Of a stretch of DNA of 64,000 nucleotides, positions 1 to 10,600 are shown piece by piece (the first letter of the stretch is position 1; each line of letters opens with the position of its first letter). The notes beneath the pieces were generated by a model. It was given only the letters and a program-made list of their open reading frames with translations. It was not told the DNA's origin and searched no databases. The stretch is from Kangiella koreensis DSM 16069. GTDB taxonomy: Bacteria > Pseudomonadota > Gammaproteobacteria > Enterobacterales > Kangiellaceae. The stretch covers positions 1,426,001-1,490,000 of the forward strand of contig NC_013166.1 of the NCBI RefSeq assembly GCF_000024085.1, in the 5' to 3' direction. Both the position numbers and the translations under genes were made by a program.

Positions 1-227
1 TAACTTTTATCGCTAACCAGATGTTCACTGTAGTGGCTGTATTGCTCATGGTTTCGATTACAACTGATCACCAGCTGATGGATGTCCGACATAGGCAATT
101 GCTCAATAAGGTGCTCTATCATCGGTTTGCCTTGATACTCAATCAGCGCCTTATCTTCGCCGCCCATGCGCGACGACTTGCCGCCTGCGAGTAGTAATAC
201 ATTGAGCTGTGCGTGATTATTGGTCAT
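1..227 (-). CDS. mobA: Molybdenum cofactor guanylyltransferase MobA, partial (C-terminus outside window)
   Basis: The first 75 codons of a leftward gene are present; the rest lies beyond base 1. MobA transfers GMP from GTP onto Mo-molybdopterin to make the bis-MGD cofactor used by NarG. The N-terminal nucleotide-binding motif [17 protein letters not shown] is visible, which is the glycine-rich GTP loop of the family, followed by [11 protein letters not shown], also typical. The gene starts 16 bp beyond modC in the same direction and is the last visible member of the nar-moa-mod transcription unit. The ATG is at 225-227; no strong ribosome binding site is seen. Confidence 0.9.
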   Translation of the reverse strand, partial: MTNNHAQLNVLLLAGGKSSRMGGEDKALIEYQGKPMIEHLIEQLPMSDIHQLVISCNRNHEQYSHYSEHLVSDKS

Positions 228-243
228 TGGCAAATAGTACCTG

Positions 244-1326
244 TTAGGCCTTAATTGAAACGGCTTTAATTTGTGCAATCACGTTTTGGCCTTGATGAAT
301 ATTGAGCTCTGCCGCCGACTTTTTGGTGATTAAAGAAAACAAAGTTTGCTGGCCCAGTTTTAACTGTAATAAGTTGCTGGTGCTTGAGTAATCGATAATC
401 TGTTCAATGGTGACTTCAAGCAGATTTAAAATACTGCTTTGGGTTACTTTGGTCAGGCTGATAGAAACGTCTTTGGCATAGATAATAATTTTCATTGGCT
501 CGTTTGTGGCCAGGGCTCGCGGGATATACAAATCCTGATGCTCACAGCTTAAGCGACAGAGACCGTATTCTTGCTCGCGATCTCTGGTTGGTTCTATTTG
601 GCCTAGCAACACAGAGCATAACTGTTCGGCGGGAAGTGCCTGATTGTTGTAATTGGAGCAATAATCCTCAAGTGGGTAGCAACCTGTAACTCTGCCTTTT
701 TTAACCGGCACAACATGGTCGGCCAATTTCAACAGCTCTTCATATGAATGGGTGACATAAACAATCGGTACATTAAACAATCTTGGGATTTGCACTAAAT
801 AGCTGATGATTGATTGCCGGGCCTGATCATCCAGTGCTGACAAGGGCTCGTCCATCAACAGCAATTTTGGGTAAGACAGGAGTGCCTGAGCAATTGCACA
901 GCGTTGCTTTTGTCCCCCTGATAAGGTGGCAGGTTTCTTGCTTAAGAATTCCGCCAGCCCTAAAGCTGTGACTACTTCATTAAAAGAGTATGCACGTGGT
1001 TCTGACTCGCCTCTTCGCTTGTACCCATATTCCAGATTCTGCTTGACCGTTAAATGGGCAAACAACTCGGGTTGCTGGGCGACATAGGCAATGTGTCTCT
1101 GGTAAGGCTGTATGAACACTGAAGTTTGACTACTCAGCAGCGTCATGCCATCAAGCATTAATGTACCCTGCGGCTGCTCGAAGCCAGCAATGGATCGCAG
1201 AAGAAGACTTTTTCCGCTGCCGCTTTGCCCCCAGATAACAGTAATACCCTGCAAGGATAGGTTTTGTCTGGCAGTCACCTGAAAGCCTGCCTTTTGCAAT
1301 TTTAGATCGAGGGCTAGTTCACTCAT
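244..1326 (-). CDS. modC: Molybdate ABC transporter ATP-binding protein ModC
   Basis: This 360-residue ATPase powers molybdate import with ModB and ModA at the inner membrane. The Walker A motif GQSGSGKS lies near residue 33, the ABC signature LSGGQKQR near residue 136, followed by a Walker [14 protein letters not shown]. The last 110 or so residues form a TOBE/molybdate-binding domain, typical of ModC and absent from shorter ABC ATPases. Its ATG overlaps the modB stop by four bases (ATGA), so the two are translationally coupled. Location inside a nitrate reductase operon fits a role in supplying Mo for NarG. Confidence 0.95.
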   Translation of the reverse strand: MSELALDLKLQKAGFQVTARQNLSLQGITVIWGQSGSGKSLLLRSIAGFEQPQGTLMLDGMTLLSSQTSVFIQPYQRHIAYVAQQPELFAHLTVKQNLEYGYKRRGESEPRAYSFNEVVTALGLAEFLSKKPATLSGGQKQRCAIAQALLSYPKLLLMDEPLSALDDQARQSIISYLVQIPRLFNVPIVYVTHSYEELLKLADHVVPVKKGRVTGCYPLEDYCSNYNNQALPAEQLCSVLLGQIEPTRDREQEYGLCRLSCEHQDLYIPRALATNEPMKIIIYAKDVSISLTKVTQSSILNLLEVTIEQIIDYSSTSNLLQLKLGQQTLFSLITKKSAAELNIHQGQNVIAQIKAVSIKA

Positions 1327-2003
1327 GACTCGGCCCTTTTGCGATGATTTAATCGGTATGAAATCAGCATTAATAGAACGGAAATAATCACAATAATAAT
1401 GGCTAGCTTATGAGCATCTGCGTAGTTCAGCATTTCAACCTGTTCATAGATGGCCACCGATGCCACTTTAGTTTCGCCGGGAATGCTGCCACCAATCATT
1501 AAGATAACGCCGAATTCGCCCATGGTATGCGCGAAGCCTAAAATTGAAGCGGTAATAAAACTATTACGACATAAAGGAACCACTACTGAGAAAAACGTAT
1601 CCAGTGGTTTTGCACCCAGGCTATAAGCGGTTTCAATCGGTTTGCGTCCGAGCGCTTCGAAAGCGTTATGGAGTGGCTGAACAACGAAGGGTAATGAGTA
1701 AATGATTGAGCCAATCACCAGACCACTAAAACTAAACAACAGACTGCCAATGCCTAATGCTTCGGTTAACTGCCCTATCCAGCCATTTGGAGACAGCAGG
1801 ATCAATAAATAGAAACCGATAACGGTTGGCGGCAATACTAATGGCAGTGCAACAATGATGGACACGATGTGCTTAATCCAGCCTGTGCTTTGCGATAATT
1901 TCCAGGCAATTGGGGTACCAATTAACAACAGGAAAATGGTGGTCACGAAAGCCAGTTTGAGCGATAAAAGAATCGGCTGCCAATCAATGATAAAGAAGTC
2001 CAT
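1323..2003 (-). CDS. modB: Molybdate ABC transporter permease ModB
   Basis: Inner-membrane permease of the molybdate importer, 226 residues from the ATG at 2001-2003. A TTG two codons upstream is possible but less likely. About five hydrophobic segments are visible, with the EAA-loop region around [18 protein letters not shown] in the cytoplasmic loop that contacts ModC. The sequence [19 protein letters not shown] near residue 165 is characteristic of ModB. It lies 12 bp after modA and overlaps modC by four bases. No obvious Shine-Dalgarno sequence precedes the start, so translation may depend on coupling to modA. Confidence 0.93.
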   Translation of the reverse strand: MDFFIIDWQPILLSLKLAFVTTIFLLLIGTPIAWKLSQSTGWIKHIVSIIVALPLVLPPTVIGFYLLILLSPNGWIGQLTEALGIGSLLFSFSGLVIGSIIYSLPFVVQPLHNAFEALGRKPIETAYSLGAKPLDTFFSVVVPLCRNSFITASILGFAHTMGEFGVILMIGGSIPGETKVASVAIYEQVEMLNYADAHKLAIIIVIISVLLMLISYRLNHRKRAES

Positions 2004-2015
2004 AGACAAATTAAC

Positions 2016-2735
2016 TTAGCAATCTTTTATGTGAGTATAGCCCATTTCGCTAATCAGTGATTGAATTTCATCTGACAAGATATAGCGATACAGGTATTGT
2101 GCGCTGTGCTGTTTTTTGCTGGATGTTAAGACTGCCATTTTCTGCTTAATCGGCGCATACAACTCTTTGGGTACTAACCATACGTATCCAGAATCCGGCT
2201 TGAGTACGTTTGAATAAGCGACGAAGCTACCATCCACTGCGTTATGCATGGCGTATTGATAAGTTGCCACCACATTTTGGCCGTAGATCAATTTTGCTGA
2301 AAAATCTTGCTGGATATGGCTAAGCGTCGATTCGGCTGCTTTACCATAAGGGGCAAGGTTTGGTTTAGCTATGGCTATCCTGGTTAATTGATTCAGCTCC
2401 TGGATATTAGTGATTTGATGCTGCTGAGAATAAAATGCGAGTTTGCCGCAGGTATAGAGTTCCGCCTGTTCCGCTCGATTGTCTTTCAATAAAGCATCGA
2501 CACGCTCTTCATCCGCCGATAAGAACACATCAAAAGGAGCACCATTAATGGCCTGCGCGTACAGTTGCCCGGAAGAACCTGAGTGCAAAATGATTGAGTT
2601 ACCTGATTTTAATTCATAGCGCTCTGCAATGACCTGCATCGGCTTTAAGAAATTAGCGGGAACAGCAACGCTAATCGTTTCTGCCTGCGCAGCAGCTGTA
2701 TTTAAGGCCAGGAAAATAGTAGCAAGCCGAATCAT
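2016..2735 (-). CDS. modA: Molybdate-binding periplasmic protein ModA
   Basis: A 239-residue periplasmic solute-binding protein with an unusually short signal peptide: the hydrophobic stretch ends in AAAQA before ETISVAVPANF. ModA binds molybdate or tungstate and delivers it to ModBC. The mature start (VAVPANFLKPM), the HSGSSGQLYAQ oxyanion-binding segment and GAPFDVFLSAD are typical of the family. The ATG (2733-2735) directly abuts the moaA stop codon (2736-2738), so moaA and modA are probably co-translated. The exact signal-peptidase site is an inference. Confidence 0.93.
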   Translation of the reverse strand: MIRLATIFLALNTAAAQAETISVAVPANFLKPMQVIAERYELKSGNSIILHSGSSGQLYAQAINGAPFDVFLSADEERVDALLKDNRAEQAELYTCGKLAFYSQQHQITNIQELNQLTRIAIAKPNLAPYGKAAESTLSHIQQDFSAKLIYGQNVVATYQYAMHNAVDGSFVAYSNVLKPDSGYVWLVPKELYAPIKQKMAVLTSSKKQHSAQYLYRYILSDEIQSLISEMGYTHIKDC

Positions 2736-3734
2736 TTAGCCACCGGTCATATTCATAAAGCGAAGTATTTGTACATCTCCGTCATTGCTAAAGTGATGTT
2801 CCTTCGGCTTCAGTTTAATCGCTTCGATAATCCTCTCTTTTAACACTTCCGGTTGGTTTGGGTAGCGTCGAACAATGGCTCTTAGATCTAATGAGTCTTC
2901 ATTACCCAGACACAACAACAGTTGACCCTCTGCAGTTAAACGAATGCGATTACAGCTACCGCAGAAATTGTTGCTGTGTGGTGAAATAAAGCCAATATTA
3001 CTGCGATGACCCGGTATTGAAAAGTAACGTGACGGGCCGCCGGTATTCAAGGTTGAAGGTAGCAGCTGGTAATGATCTTTGATAATGGCTTTAACGTCTT
3101 CGCTGGAGCAGAAGGTTTTAGCTCGGTCATGAGAAGAAATATGGCCCAAAGGCATCTCTTCAATGAAGCTGATATCCAGTTCATTCTCCAACACATAATT
3201 CAGCAACGCGGGTATTTGCTGATCATTCTGCCCTTTCATAATGACCGCATTGAGTTTGATTTTTTCAAAACCAGCCTCTTTAGCAGCCTGAATGCCATCA
3301 AGCACTTTAGACAGCTTTCCGGTACGCGTAACTGAGTGAAACTGCTCTTCATCCAATGTATCGAGGCTGATGTTCAAACTGCGAACGCCGCTTTGATAGA
3401 GCGGCTTAGCCAATTTAGTTAACATCGAACCGTTGGTTGTAATGGCCAGGTTTTTTAAGCCATCCAATTGACCCAGATTGGACGTCAGTTTAATGATGTC
3501 GTGGCGAACCAATGGCTCGCCACCGGTGAGGCGTATTTTGTTAACGCCAAGTTCCGTGAAGGCCTGGCTGATTTGTGTGAGCTCTTCATAACAGAGTAAC
3601 CTTTGTTTGGGCAAAAAAGTCATGTCTTCAGCCATGCAATACACACACCTGAAATTACAACGATCAGTTACGGACAATCGTAGATAGGTGATCTGGCGAC
3701 CAAAGGGGTCAATTAACTTTGTTTGCTCATTCAT
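2736..3734 (-). CDS. moaA: GTP 3',8-cyclase MoaA (radical SAM)
   Basis: MoaA converts GTP to 3',8-cyclo-GTP, the first committed step of molybdopterin synthesis. The radical-SAM cysteines sit in CNFRCVYC (residues 26, 30, 33); the second 4Fe-4S cluster is represented by FCGSCNRIRL and a later Cys in LLLCLGN. The protein has the family length (332 residues) and ends in the functionally required Gly-Gly tail (NMTGG). It follows ppiC by 18 bp and abuts modA. MoaC, MoaD and MoaE are not in the window, so this copy may be a nitrate-dedicated moaA placed in the nar unit. Confidence 0.96.
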   Translation of the reverse strand: MNEQTKLIDPFGRQITYLRLSVTDRCNFRCVYCMAEDMTFLPKQRLLCYEELTQISQAFTELGVNKIRLTGGEPLVRHDIIKLTSNLGQLDGLKNLAITTNGSMLTKLAKPLYQSGVRSLNISLDTLDEEQFHSVTRTGKLSKVLDGIQAAKEAGFEKIKLNAVIMKGQNDQQIPALLNYVLENELDISFIEEMPLGHISSHDRAKTFCSSEDVKAIIKDHYQLLPSTLNTGGPSRYFSIPGHRSNIGFISPHSNNFCGSCNRIRLTAEGQLLLCLGNEDSLDLRAIVRRYPNQPEVLKERIIEAIKLKPKEHHFSNDGDVQILRFMNMTGG

Positions 3735-3752
3735 AAGGCACTTCTTGTGTTA

Positions 3753-4571
3753 TTAACCAAAGAATATATTGTCTTGTTCCAGCTTGAGTTCTAATCCTTC
3801 AATCGTCGAATCTTCAACAAGCTGGTACAGATAATCACTGACGGCCTGACGATGACGGCGAACATTCAGATAGTCATGAATCTTTTCGCTAACCATCGAG
3901 TACTCAAGCTGATTGCCATCGATTTTTTTATTGATAAACACAATGTGGTAGCCATAGCGGCTTTCAATGGGCTTATCATAAATCCCTTCATCAAGCGGGA
4001 ATAATTGACGTTCAAACTCAGGAACCGTTTGTCCTTTACTGATTTGACCGAGCGAGCCACCGGTTTTGTTTGAAGGACAGCCCGAATACTCAATCACCAT
4101 ATCCGTAAATAATGAGCTGTCTTTGAGAAGCTTGCTGATTAATTTTTCAGCCACTGTTTTCTTTTCAATGCGTCCCTCGATATCATCCGGAGCGACAGCC
4201 AGTAAAATATGGCTAACCTCCATAATGGGCGCGGTCATAAACTTTGCCTGGTTCTGCTCATAATATCGCTGACAGTCTTCATCAGACACTTCCTGGTAGT
4301 TGATATTATTCTCAATCAGATCCTGAAATGCCTGTTCTTCATCATCTATTTCCGTCGCGCTCTCTTTTAACTGTTGCTTGAGCAGTTGACGAATCACCAA
4401 AGCTTGGCCTGCTTTCTGGATCGCTGACTCAGCATCTTGGGCAGGATGATACTGAAGCTCCTCAGACAAAAGCTTTTCATCAATAAGCTCACCATTAACT
4501 GAGATAACCGGCACCTCAAAGGGTGCTTTTTGATCCTGCTTGGTGGGCTTGTAAGTTGCCGCTGTTGACAT
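3753..4571 (-). CDS. PpiC-type peptidyl-prolyl isomerase of the nar operon (NifM-like)
   Basis: A 272-residue parvulin-family protein. The N-terminal 100 residues are helical and charged, like SurA/NifM-type chaperone regions. The PpiC domain begins at SHILLAV (near residue 120) and includes TGGSLGQISKGQTVPEFE and a C-terminal YGYHIVFI. No signal peptide is visible, so it is probably cytoplasmic. A ribosome binding site AGGAG precedes the ATG. It lies 74 bp after narI, separated by an intercistronic hairpin. PpiC genes occur at the end of nar operons in other proteobacteria and are thought to help fold or assemble the reductase, which is inference here. Confidence 0.85.
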   Translation of the reverse strand: MSTAATYKPTKQDQKAPFEVPVISVNGELIDEKLLSEELQYHPAQDAESAIQKAGQALVIRQLLKQQLKESATEIDDEEQAFQDLIENNINYQEVSDEDCQRYYEQNQAKFMTAPIMEVSHILLAVAPDDIEGRIEKKTVAEKLISKLLKDSSLFTDMVIEYSGCPSNKTGGSLGQISKGQTVPEFERQLFPLDEGIYDKPIESRYGYHIVFINKKIDGNQLEYSMVSEKIHDYLNVRRHRQAVSDYLYQLVEDSTIEGLELKLEQDNIFFG

Positions 4572-4614
4572 ATAAATCTCCTACCGAATAACGTTTAACT
4601 GTATTTCGTTTCTA

Positions 4615-4638
4615 AGCAGGGGCAGTGATTCCCCTGCT
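4615..4638 (-). promoter_or_regulatory. Intercistronic stem-loop between narI and ppiC
   Basis: An 8-bp perfect stem (AGCAGGGG pairing with CCCCTGCT, 8-base loop) sits just downstream of the narI stop. No T-tract follows on the leftward strand, so it is more likely an mRNA-stabilising or processing element, or a partial attenuator, than a full terminator. Confidence 0.55.
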
Positions 4639-4645
4639 CCATGGC

Positions 4646-5323
4646 TTATCGCTGTCTAACAACCTGGTATTTACGTCCAAAGTACCAAATTGGCATGCTG
4701 ATAATGTGTACCAGACGTGTGAACGGGAATACCAGAATCATGGTCATACCAACAAACACATGCAGTTTGTAGATGATATGGACGTTAGCAATATAAGCTG
4801 CTGCTTCGAAACCCTGGAAGGTAACGATGGACTGTGCCCAGTTCGCCAATTGCACCATGACTGAACCATCCATGTGTTGGCTTGAAACAGCAATGGTCAT
4901 CAAGCCTAGTACCAACTGAACCAGCAACAGGAACAGAATAAAAATATCAGACTTGCTGCTGTTGGCTCTAACACGGTCATTGGTTAAGCGACGATGAATC
5001 AACATCACCAGACCAATCAGACAGATGATGCCAAAGAAACCACCGGATACCATTGCCAGCAATTGCTTATCAGCCGTGCTGATAAAATAATGATAAATTG
5101 CCTCGGGTAGAAGCAAGCCAACAAAGTGACCCAGCAGAATAAAGATCACACCGACGTGGAAAAATATACTGGCCATCCGCATCCCTTTATTGCTGAGCAT
5201 CTGGCTGGAATGTGCTTTCCAGGTATAAGGCTCGCGATCGAAACGGATCCAGCAGCCTACAATGCATATAGCTATTGCAATGTAAGGATAGATCCCAAAA
5301 AGTAGCGTGTTGAAATTTGACAT
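4646..5323 (-). CDS. narI: Respiratory nitrate reductase gamma subunit NarI (cytochrome b)
   Basis: NarI anchors NarGH in the inner membrane and passes electrons from quinol through two b hemes. The ATG at 5321-5323 (MSNFNTLLFGIYPY) gives 225 residues, the Escherichia coli length, and has AGGAG seven bases upstream; a longer in-frame reading to 5413 overlaps narJ and is rejected. Heme-ligand histidines are seen at residues 56 and 66 (FFHVGVIFILLGHFVG) and about 188 and 206 (KLHVF, RLVHI), matching the known four ligands. Five membrane segments are visible. It follows narJ by 16 bp. Confidence 0.96.
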   Translation of the reverse strand: MSNFNTLLFGIYPYIAIAICIVGCWIRFDREPYTWKAHSSQMLSNKGMRMASIFFHVGVIFILLGHFVGLLLPEAIYHYFISTADKQLLAMVSGGFFGIICLIGLVMLIHRRLTNDRVRANSSKSDIFILFLLLVQLVLGLMTIAVSSQHMDGSVMVQLANWAQSIVTFQGFEAAAYIANVHIIYKLHVFVGMTMILVFPFTRLVHIISMPIWYFGRKYQVVRQR

Positions 5324-5339
5324 AACTATACTCCTGGAC

Positions 5340-6071
5340 CTAACGTTGTATTGAGTCTGATTTGTTATTAACTGAGGCTTCATGCCAGTTGATTGGCACT
5401 TCTTTATTAGCACTCAATTGTGGCGCCGGACGATTCGATGGGCACGACTGTCCATCAATCGGATCATCAAAACGAATCTCTTTGTCCTCCCACTCTTTAT
5501 CAATCGCTTCTAAAGTGTCCTCGGCTTGTTCCTTGGCCACGGTTTCCTGAATCTCTTTGCGATCCACCTGGGCACCTGAAATGATCAGTAAGCTTCTTAA
5601 TAGAACTGCAAACTCTGATTCACGCTTATCCAATCGTTCTTCAAGTAAGGCAAAAATGTGCGCAACGTCAGCCAGCCATTCGCGTGCATAGAGTTCATCC
5701 TGTTCGGATAAAAACTCCAGGAACAAAGGGATGTAATCAGGCATTTGACGGGAATCCAGCTCGAACCCTTTGGATTTATACATTTCCAAAAGATCGACCA
5801 TGGCCTGACCGCGATCACGTGACTCACCATGAACATGTTCGAAAATCAAAAGTGAAACGTAACGTCCACGTTCGAACAAACCATCGTAGTTGGCTTGAAG
5901 ATCGTAGATGTCGGCAACTCTTTGTTGCTCGATTAAGGCAATGATTTTTTCGCGTACTTCAGGTGGCAGATGCTTGGTTGAAGCAGTTGCTTCAACCAGT
6001 GCATCAGTGTTATCCAGCAAGCTTTGGGTTGGGTAGTCCAATAAGCGAGAAATAACTTTCAAAATTTTCAT
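5340..6071 (-). CDS. narJ: Nitrate reductase molybdenum cofactor assembly chaperone NarJ
   Basis: NarJ is a soluble all-helical chaperone of the TorD/DmsD/NarJ group that binds apo-NarG and holds it until the Mo cofactor is inserted. The sequence (243 residues) starts with MKILKVISRLLDYPT and contains YVSLLIFEHVHGESRDRGQAMVDL-type features typical of NarJ, followed by DYIPLFLEFLS. The acidic, low-complexity C-terminus (after residue 190) is variable in the family. Its ATG overlaps the narH stop by four bases, showing tight coupling inside narGHJI. Confidence 0.95.
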   Translation of the reverse strand: MKILKVISRLLDYPTQSLLDNTDALVEATASTKHLPPEVREKIIALIEQQRVADIYDLQANYDGLFERGRYVSLLIFEHVHGESRDRGQAMVDLLEMYKSKGFELDSRQMPDYIPLFLEFLSEQDELYAREWLADVAHIFALLEERLDKRESEFAVLLRSLLIISGAQVDRKEIQETVAKEQAEDTLEAIDKEWEDKEIRFDDPIDGQSCPSNRPAPQLSANKEVPINWHEASVNNKSDSIQR

Positions 6072-7624
6072 TGGTCATTCTCCCAGATTTGTACGGTTTT
6101 AATGATGTCACGCTGGGTGATTTTCTTAGCACCAAACATGTTGACGTCGTTATTACCGGAACTACAGCCGTTACCAAAGCTAAAGCCACAACCATTTTGC
6201 TCTTCGTAGGCTTCAGGAATGTTTAACTCTCGGTGGCCGGTTGGAATCACGAAGCGATCTTCGTAATTAGCAATGGCCAGGTAGCGATACATTTCTTCGA
6301 CCTGTTTCTTAGTCAGCGAAACATCTTCCAGCACATCCAGATCCTCGACCCCTTCTACCTGTTGCGAGCGTTTGTATGCGCGCATTGCCAGGAGACGTTT
6401 AAGAGCTAGAATCACAGGTTTTTCATCACCAGCAGTTAGCAGATTAGCCAGATATTTCACTGGAATGCGTAAAGATTCAACATCAGGAATCACGCCAGAT
6501 TTGCCGACATAACCGATATGCCCTGCTTCAGCCGCAGACTGAATCGGACTCAAGGATGGTACATACCAAACCATTGGCAAGGTTCTGTATTCTGGGTGCA
6601 ATGGCAGCGCCAATTTCCACTCAACCGCCATTTTGTAAACTGGCGATGCCTGAGCAGCTTTGATCACTGAATCAGCGACACCGTCTTTACGAGCCTGCTT
6701 GATAACTTCGGGATCATTCGGATCGAGGAAGATTTCGAGCTGCTTTTGATACAGATCGGTTTCAGAAGCGGTTGATGCAGCTTCTTCAATCTTGTCTGCG
6801 TCATAAAGCAACACACCCAAATAACGGATTCGGCCCACACAGGTTTCAGAACATACCGTTGGCATACCCGCTTCAATCCGTGGGTAACAGAAAATACATT
6901 TTTCTGATTTGCCTGTTTTCCAATTGTAGTAAATCTTTTTGTATGGACAGCCACTGATACACATTCTCCAGCCACGACATTTTTCCTGATCAATCAGAAC
7001 AATGCCGTCTTCTTCACGCTTATAGATAGCGCCTGAAGGACATGAAGCGACACAGGTTGGATTCAAGCAATGCTCACAAAGACGTGGCAAATACATCATG
7101 AATGTATTTTCATACTGGCCGTAGATTTCTTTTTGAACATTGTCGAAGTTTTTATCTTTACTGCGTTTTTCAAACTCAGTACCAAGAATTTCTTCCCAGT
7201 TCGGACCCCATTCGATTTTCTCCATGCGCTTGCCGGAAATAAGCGAACGTGGTCTTGCTGTTGGCTGGTGCTCAGACTCTTTGGCGGTATGCAAATGTTG
7301 ATAATCGAAATCAAACGGTTCGTAGTAATCGTCGATTTCTGGCAAGTCCGGGTTAGCAAATATGTTGGCTAAAATACGGAACTTACCACCGATTTTTGGA
7401 CGAATGCTGCCGTTGGATTTACGCACCCAGCCGCCATTCCATTTATCCTGGTTTTCCCACTCTTTCGGATAACCAATGCCCGGTTTGGTTTCAACATTAT
7501 TAAACCAGGCATACTCCATCCCTTCGCGAGAAGTCCAAACATTTTTACAGGTTATCGAACAAGTATGGCAACCAATACACTTATCAAGATTCAGGACCAT
7601 ACCCACTTGTGCACGAATTTTCAT
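6068..7624 (-). CDS. narH: Respiratory nitrate reductase beta subunit NarH
   Basis: The iron-sulfur electron-transfer subunit between NarI hemes and NarG, 518 residues. Four cysteine groups are visible: CIGCHTCSITCKNVW near the N-terminus, CEHCLNPTCVASCP, CRGWRMCISGCPYKK and CIFCYPRIEAGMPTVCSETC. In the third group a Trp replaces one cysteine (CRGWRMC), the known signature of the 3Fe-4S cluster of NarH. It starts nine bases after narG and overlaps narJ by four. The C-terminus (GCGFSFGNGCSSGNND) is Cys/Gly-rich, as in several gammaproteobacterial NarH proteins. Confidence 0.97.
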   Translation of the reverse strand: MKIRAQVGMVLNLDKCIGCHTCSITCKNVWTSREGMEYAWFNNVETKPGIGYPKEWENQDKWNGGWVRKSNGSIRPKIGGKFRILANIFANPDLPEIDDYYEPFDFDYQHLHTAKESEHQPTARPRSLISGKRMEKIEWGPNWEEILGTEFEKRSKDKNFDNVQKEIYGQYENTFMMYLPRLCEHCLNPTCVASCPSGAIYKREEDGIVLIDQEKCRGWRMCISGCPYKKIYYNWKTGKSEKCIFCYPRIEAGMPTVCSETCVGRIRYLGVLLYDADKIEEAASTASETDLYQKQLEIFLDPNDPEVIKQARKDGVADSVIKAAQASPVYKMAVEWKLALPLHPEYRTLPMVWYVPSLSPIQSAAEAGHIGYVGKSGVIPDVESLRIPVKYLANLLTAGDEKPVILALKRLLAMRAYKRSQQVEGVEDLDVLEDVSLTKKQVEEMYRYLAIANYEDRFVIPTGHRELNIPEAYEEQNGCGFSFGNGCSSGNNDVNMFGAKKITQRDIIKTVQIWENDQ

Positions 7625-7633
7625 TATTGGCTC

Positions 7634-10600
7634 CTATACTTCATCAGGTAGTGGTTGAGGATGAACATCGCCATCTGGCCCATCGAGCCAGTCAACTTTG
7701 TCCATTTTTCTAACGACAACAAACTCATCACGGTTACAACCCACAGTACCGTAATAGTTGAAGCCATAGGATTGTTGTGCATAACCACCAATCATATGAG
7801 TTGGTTTCAAGACAACGCGCGTTACTGAGTTATGGTGACCGCCTCTTGTGCCGGTCATTTCTGAACCGGGTACATTAACGATGCGCTCCTGTGCGTGATA
7901 CATCATCACCATGCCTTGCTTGACCCTTTGACTGACCACCGCACGACAAGCAATAGCACCATTAGCATTGAAAACTTCAACCCAGTCGTTGTCTTCAATG
8001 CCGGCTTCTTTGGCATCAAGTTCACTCAGCCAGATGATTGGGCCGCCACGAGACAGAGTCAGCATCAACAGGTTGTCAGAGTAAGTACTGTGAATACCCC
8101 ATTTCTGGTGAGGCGTAATCCAGTTAAGGACAATTTCTTTATTGCCATTTGGCTTCTTGTCTTTAACGTACTCAATGGTTTTAGTATTGATAGGCGGACG
8201 ATACGAAACCATCTGCTCACCAAAGGCCTGCATCCATAGATGATCTTGATAGAACTGTTGTCGGCCAGTGATGGTTCTCCAAGGAATAAACTCATGAACA
8301 TTGGTGTAGCCAGCGTTATAACTGACATGCTCATCTTCCAGTCCAGACCATGTTGGTGAAGAAATAATCTTACGAGGCTGTGCCTGAATATCACGGAAGC
8401 GAATTTTTTCTTCGTGTTTTGGCAAAGCTAAGTGAGTGTGATCCAGACCGGTAAACTCACCTAATGCAGACCAAGCTTTAACCGCAACATTGCCGTTTGT
8501 TTCTGGCGCGAGAGATAGCACAACTTCAGCAGCATCAATCGCTGTTTCGATCTGAGGTTGACCTTCGCTAACACCCTCATCCAGAACCGTGTGATTTAAT
8601 TTGCGCAGGAACTCAACTTCTTCGTCAGTGTTCCAGCCAATACCTTTACCGCCATTACCCAATTTTTCAAGCAATGGTCCCAACGAAGTAAATTTCTTGT
8701 AGGTGTTCGGATAATCACGTTCAACCACCATCATGTTGGGAGCTGTTTTACCAGGAATAAGTTCGCACTCGCCCTTCTTCCAGTCTTTAACATCTGATTG
8801 TGCGAGCTCACCTGCAGTATCATGAAGGATCGGTACTGTGACTAAATCTTTTTCAATACCTAATTCACCTTCTGCCACTTCAGAGAATTTTTTAGCAATA
8901 CCTTTGTAAATATCCCAATCAGAGCGAGCCTCCCAAGCTGGGTCAACTGCGGTTGATAATGGGTGTATGAAAGGATGCATATCGGAAGTATTCAAATCAT
9001 CTTTTTCATACCAGCAAGCGGTCGGTAAAACGATATCCGAATACAAACACGTCGATGACATTCTGAAATCTAGCGTGACCACAAGATCCAGTTTTCCTTC
9101 AGGACCTTTTTCAACCCAGTCTGCCTCATCGGGTTTGAAACCTCCGCGCGTACCAAGATCGTCATTCATTAAGCCGTTTTTAGTGCCTAATAAATACTTG
9201 AGCATGTACTCGTGACCTTTACCTGATGAGCCCAATAAATTTGAGCGCCAGACAAATAGATTGCGTGGGAAGTTTTTAGGGTCGTCGGGAGCTTCACTGG
9301 CAAAACGTAAATTACCATTTTTCAGTTCCTGCACCACATAGTCTTTCGGATCCATGCCCGCAGCTTCCGCATCACGCGTAATCTGCAATGGATTACGATC
9401 CAGTTGCGGCGCCGATGGCAACCAGCCCATACGCTCAGCTTTAATGTTGTAGTCCAACATATGCTCAGGGTATTGAGATTTATCAGCCAGTGGCGATAGA
9501 ACTTCGTGAATGCTGACCTTCTCATGACGCCACTGCGAACTATGGTTATAGAAGAACGACGTGGAGTTCATTTGACGTGGTGGACGACTCCAGTCAAGAC
9601 CGAAAGCCAGAGGCAACCAGCCTGTTTGTGGACGCAGTTTTTCTTGTCCTACATAGTGAGCCCAACCACCGCCTGATTGACCTACGCAGCCGCACATCAT
9701 CAGCATGTTGATTAAGCCACGATAGTTCATGTCCATGTGATACCAGTGATTCATTGCCGCACCGACAATAATCATGGCCTTACCTTTAGTCTTATGAGCT
9801 GTGTCAGCAAATTCACGCGCAATACGAATTACCTTATCGCGTTTAACACCGGTAATTTTTTCTTGCCAGGCTGGTGTGAACGGAATGTCATCGTCATAGC
9901 TGGAAGCAACGTTTTCGCCACCAAGCCCGCGATCGATACCATAGTTAGCAATCATCAAATCATAAACGGTTGCAACTTTGACGGTTCTACCATCGGCAAG
10001 CGTTATAGTTTTACAAGGAACATTACGATTCAGCACTTCATTGTGCTCGCAGGATACCCAGTGCTGATTGCTTTTATCAGAAGCGAAATGTGGGAAAGAC
10101 ACGGATGCAACGTCATCACCGATCAGTGATAACTGAAGCTTAACGTCTTTACCCTCTTTGCCTTCTTTATCCTGAATATTCCACTTACCTTTTTCTCCCC
10201 AACGGTAACCAATGGAACCCAGCGGGGAAACAAGCTCATTGGTGTTTTCATCATAAGCAATGGTTTTCCATTCAGGATTATTGTCTTGACCTAAACTATC
10301 AACCAGATCAGAGGATCGTAAGAATTTACCGGCTGTATAACCGCCTTTTTCATAATCCTCTAACACAACCAGCATCGGCATGTCAGTGTAGCGACGAACA
10401 TAATCAGTGAAGTATTCACTTGGGTTTTCCAAGTGGAATTCTTTCAGGATGACATGACCAAATGCCATGCCTAAAGCAGCGTCAGTACCCTGCTTTGGAT
10501 TGAGCCATTCATCAGTAAGCTTGGACACTTCTGCATAATCAGGCGTGATTGAAACCGTCTTGGCACCTTTATAACGAACCTCAGTAAAGAAGTGCGCATC

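Noticed and set aside
5324..5413. Longer N-terminus for NarI
   Set aside because: It would overlap narJ by more than 70 bases, has no family similarity, and the ATG at 5321-5323 has a good ribosome binding site and gives the exact family length.
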